Source: SAR324 cluster bacterium (GTDB taxonomy: Bacteria; SAR324; XYD2-FULL-50-16). From it: DNA of 64,000 nucleotides. Location of the stretch: the NCBI GenBank assembly GCA_028282885.1, contig JANQGX010000081.1, forward strand, positions 1-64,000. Direction: 5' to 3'. A program made the translations under genes and the position numbers. Of this stretch, positions 61,710 through 64,000 are shown piece after piece. The first letter of the stretch is position 1, and each line of letters begins with the position of its first letter. Under the pieces are notes generated by a model that had not been told where the DNA came from, ran no database searches, and was given only the letters and a program-made list of their open reading frames with translations.

Positions 61710-61852
61710 TGGATTGAAAAGCAGGGGGATTCTGGTAAAATTGATAAACAGACGGCCGATATTTCGGACAAAACCGGTTGCAGGTTTTAAAACCCGAATC
61801 AGTTCCCGGTTGGATTCAAATTCGGGATCAAGATTATTTTAAGGTGGTTATC

Positions 61853-62773
61853 ATGAAAAAATATCATTTCTCAACTGTGGCCGAGTATACACGATTATTG
61901 AACAGACCTGATCCGGAGCACCCGATGTTGAGTTTCCATACTTGTGAGCCATCGGACTGTACAAAGGTTATTTTTGATTCGGATGACCCGGTGGCGTTTT
62001 CTTCGGATTTTTATACGGTATCATTTAAGAAATTTATATCCGGCGAAATCCGTTACGGACGGACCAAATACGATTATACCAATGGTGTGTTGATGTTCAC
62101 CGCTCCGAGGCAGGAACTTGTGTTTCAGGGAGTAATGACTGAATCGGTCGGATACAATGTTGCTTTTCATGAAGATTTTATCAAGGGGCATGAGATACGA
62201 AACCGGATTAAAAAATACTCTTTTTTCTCCTATGCTGTGAATGAGGCGCTTCACCTTTCGCCTCGTGAAGAAAAGCTTATCGAATCGATTTTTGAAAATA
62301 TCGGCACCGAATACAACACCAATCCGGATGAATTCAGCAAAGATATTATCCTGGCCCATATTGACGCTTTGTTGAAATACTCGAATCGATATTACAAGCG
62401 GCAGTTCATTAATCGTAAGGAGCTGACGGGGGAAATCTTCAGCAAATTCGAGCAGATTATATTTGATTACTTCTCTTCGGGAAAATTTGAGGAACACGGG
62501 GTTCCCACGATTGAATCCATTGCGACTGCCCTGGGAATGTCTCCCCGTTATCTGAGCGATTCATTGAAGGCGGAGACCGGTAAGAGCGCAATGGATCACA
62601 TTCATCTCTGTCTGATGGACGAAGCCAAAAACCTCCTGCTTGAACCCAATATCACCATCTCCGAAGCTGCATACAAGCTGGGATTTGAATACCCTCACTA
62701 TTTCTCCCGACTCTTCAAAAAGAAAGTTGGAATAAATCCGACGGATTATAGAAGACAACACATGGTGCATTAA
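61853..62773 (+). CDS. AraC-family transcriptional regulator
   Basis: A 306-aa protein. The start at 61853 (MKKYHFSTVAEYTR) is chosen for AAGGTGG upstream and the family-like N-terminus; the frame is open to 61778. The N-terminal domain (SFHTCEPSD, FSSDFYTVSFKKFISGEIRY) is cupin-like, as in regulators responding to small aldehydes or alcohols. The C-terminal AraC domain has VPTIESIATALGMSPRYLSD and TISEAAYKLGFEYPHYFSRLF with KKKVGINPTDYR. It probably activates neighbouring genes; the phosphoesterase pair upstream and the lipoprotein hydrolase downstream are candidates. Confidence 0.88.
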   Translation: MKKYHFSTVAEYTRLLNRPDPEHPMLSFHTCEPSDCTKVIFDSDDPVAFSSDFYTVSFKKFISGEIRYGRTKYDYTNGVLMFTAPRQELVFQGVMTESVGYNVAFHEDFIKGHEIRNRIKKYSFFSYAVNEALHLSPREEKLIESIFENIGTEYNTNPDEFSKDIILAHIDALLKYSNRYYKRQFINRKELTGEIFSKFEQIIFDYFSSGKFEEHGVPTIESIATALGMSPRYLSDSLKAETGKSAMDHIHLCLMDEAKNLLLEPNITISEAAYKLGFEYPHYFSRLFKKKVGINPTDYRRQHMVH

Positions 62774-62844
62774 TGTTGGGTTTGGTATGCAAGGAGTGAT
62801 CTTCCCTTCAAATCGAGTGTCAACAGATAATTAAAAGGTAATGT

Positions 62845-63972
62845 ATGAACACGGATGGTCCAAAGCTGTTTAGCAGGTTGTTGCTAATCTCCATTCTCCT
62901 TACCGGTCTGCTATTGCCGGGATGCGGTACGGTCAGTACTGCGCAGATCGAACGCGAACAGCGGGTTAAAAACTCTCCTCAGTACAATAGCGATGAAGTG
63001 GAGTTCGAGAATCCGATTAACGCGCCAATCATGGCAAAAGGATCCACCTGGAAGTACATCAGGAAAAGCTTTTTCTCCTCACGGAAAGACCCTGAACCCA
63101 CGGGTGATTTGCCGGTGGTTTCCATCAGGAAGAAGGATTGGGTGAACATCCCGAAAACCGAGCTCTACTTTGCCTGGCTAGGTCACTCCAGTATCCTCAT
63201 CGCTGCCGACGGGAAGACCATCCTGGTCGACCCGGTGCTGGAGGAGCGTGCTTCTCCCTTTACCTGGGTCGGTCCCACACGATTTCATCCGACTCCGGTT
63301 ACAGTTGACGGGCTACCCCCGATCGATGTGGTTTTGATTACCCATGATCACTATGATCACTTGGAAGAGCCGACCATGAAGGCACTGGCTGATAAAGCGG
63401 GATTGTTTGTTGTACCACTGGGGATCGGCAACCTGCTGGAAGAGTGGGAGATTCCAACCAGTAAGATTGTAGAACTGGACTGGTGGGAAAGTCACAGAAT
63501 GGGCACCTTGCAGTTTACGGCCACTCCCGCCGTACATTATGCCAACAGGGGGCTTTTCGATGGTAACGAGAGACTCTGGTGCTCCTGGTCGATCAGGGGA
63601 GAATACAAAAGCTTTTTTGTCAGCGGGGACTCCGGATATTTCGACGGTTTTAGAAAAATTGGTAAAAAACTGGGACCGTTTAATGTCACCTTCCTTAAAA
63701 TCGGGGCTTATGATGAAATGTGGAGGCAGATTCACATGACACCGGAAGAGGCTGTGCAGCAGCATCAGGATCTTCGCGGCGATGTTATGGTGCCTTTGCA
63801 TTGGGCAACCTTCGACCTGGGTCTGCATCCCTGGTACGAGCCCATTGAGCGAATGATTGCGGCGGCGGATCAGCAGGAAGTAAATTATGTAACCCCCAGG
63901 ATCGGTCAACAATTCAATCTCAATCTCCTGTTAGAGCTGAAACCCTGGTGGCGCAACGTAGATAAATTGTGA
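62845..63972 (+). CDS. metallo-beta-lactamase-fold lipoprotein hydrolase (UlaG/NAPE-PLD-like)
   Basis: A 375-aa exported protein. The signal peptide ends in LLLPGCGTVS, a good lipobox. The metal-binding motif is THDHYDHLE (HxHxDH), preceded by WLGHSSILIAADGKTILVDP and followed by PAVHYANRG, FFVSGDSGYFDG (Asp ligand) and VPLHWATFDLG (last His). This order matches the Lactamase_B_2 family that includes UlaG and N-acyl-phosphatidylethanolamine phospholipase D. With a lipid anchor it probably acts in the periplasm on a phosphodiester or lactone, perhaps a phospholipid. It stands 71 bp after the AraC gene. A weak AAAGGTA precedes the ATG. Confidence 0.88.
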   Translation: MNTDGPKLFSRLLLISILLTGLLLPGCGTVSTAQIEREQRVKNSPQYNSDEVEFENPINAPIMAKGSTWKYIRKSFFSSRKDPEPTGDLPVVSIRKKDWVNIPKTELYFAWLGHSSILIAADGKTILVDPVLEERASPFTWVGPTRFHPTPVTVDGLPPIDVVLITHDHYDHLEEPTMKALADKAGLFVVPLGIGNLLEEWEIPTSKIVELDWWESHRMGTLQFTATPAVHYANRGLFDGNERLWCSWSIRGEYKSFFVSGDSGYFDGFRKIGKKLGPFNVTFLKIGAYDEMWRQIHMTPEEAVQQHQDLRGDVMVPLHWATFDLGLHPWYEPIERMIAAADQQEVNYVTPRIGQQFNLNLLLELKPWWRNVDKL

Positions 63973-64000
63973 ATGGGATACTCAAAAATTTAATGGTTTA

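Overview
The window looks like the chromosome of a free-living Gram-negative, probably anaerobic bacterium of the kind found among the Desulfobacterota. This rests on gene content only: sensor kinases with HisKA_2-type or tandem SBP_bac_3 architecture, a TRAP transporter, a corrinoid/URO-D methyltransferase pair, a BadF/BcrA-type activase with DUF2229, sigma-54 regulation, Ser-rich lipoproteins and a 4-hydroxybenzoyl-CoA-reductase-like molybdenum enzyme. No rRNA, tRNA, CRISPR array or intact insertion sequence was recognised, so the taxonomy is tentative.

Layout. 1-6.1 kb: two-component signalling (histidine kinase plus receiver, and a large kinase with two periplasmic solute-binding domains) among decayed genes (TetR and kinase relics) and a 26-bp repeat in three copies. 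6.3-10.7 kb: a plus-strand C1-type cluster (corrinoid protein, URO-D methyltransferase, MFS carrier, zinc alcohol dehydrogenase) behind a perfect 14-bp inverted repeat. 10.7-15.6 kb: an orphan CheZ-like phosphatase, an AlaX fragment, a lipoprotein, a small membrane protein, a SAM methyltransferase and a DtxR-type regulator. 15.9-19.9 kb: a very long 2-hydroxyacyl-CoA dehydratase activase without its dehydratase. 20.1-30.7 kb: an IS91-type relic, a phosphotriesterase-like hydrolase, a tautomerase, a YheO/DauR-type regulator, and a minus-strand operon RidA - class V aminotransferase - NhaC antiporter - unknown 163-aa Cys protein, followed by a sigma-54 activator divergent from a saccharopine-dehydrogenase-like enzyme. 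30.7-36.3 kb: a lipoprotein with seven propeller-like repeats, an FGGY kinase, a membrane protein and a Tat-exported sulfatase. 36.7-38.8 kb: AraC and XRE/MmyB regulators.

38.9-55.0 kb is the most coherent block. On the minus strand lie the 2Fe-2S, molybdopterin and FAD subunits of a molybdenum hydroxylase, a DctPQM TRAP transporter and a 2,4-diaminopentanoate-dehydrogenase-like enzyme. Upstream, after a PAS/LuxR regulator and a Phd/VapC-type toxin-antitoxin pair, is a second minus-strand operon for cofactor maturation (XdhC, a MocA-like nucleotidyltransferase fused to an HD domain, a histidine phosphatase). Both operons have an intergenic palindrome ATAGG-N5-CCTAT upstream, which suggests shared control. 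The FAD subunit carries a whole GltD-like NAD(P)H:FAD/Fe-S oxidoreductase inserted into its Fe-S loop. This is the best candidate for an unusual system: a molybdenum hydroxylase wired directly to pyridine nucleotides, with its own importer.

55.4-64 kb: a kelch lipoprotein, an MFS carrier with an alpha/beta hydrolase, another kinase relic, a NAD(P)-binding protein coupled to a membrane metallophosphoesterase, an AraC regulator and a lipoprotein of the metallo-beta-lactamase fold. Regulators are numerous and several intergenic spaces hold gene remnants, which points to a region of active gene turnover.
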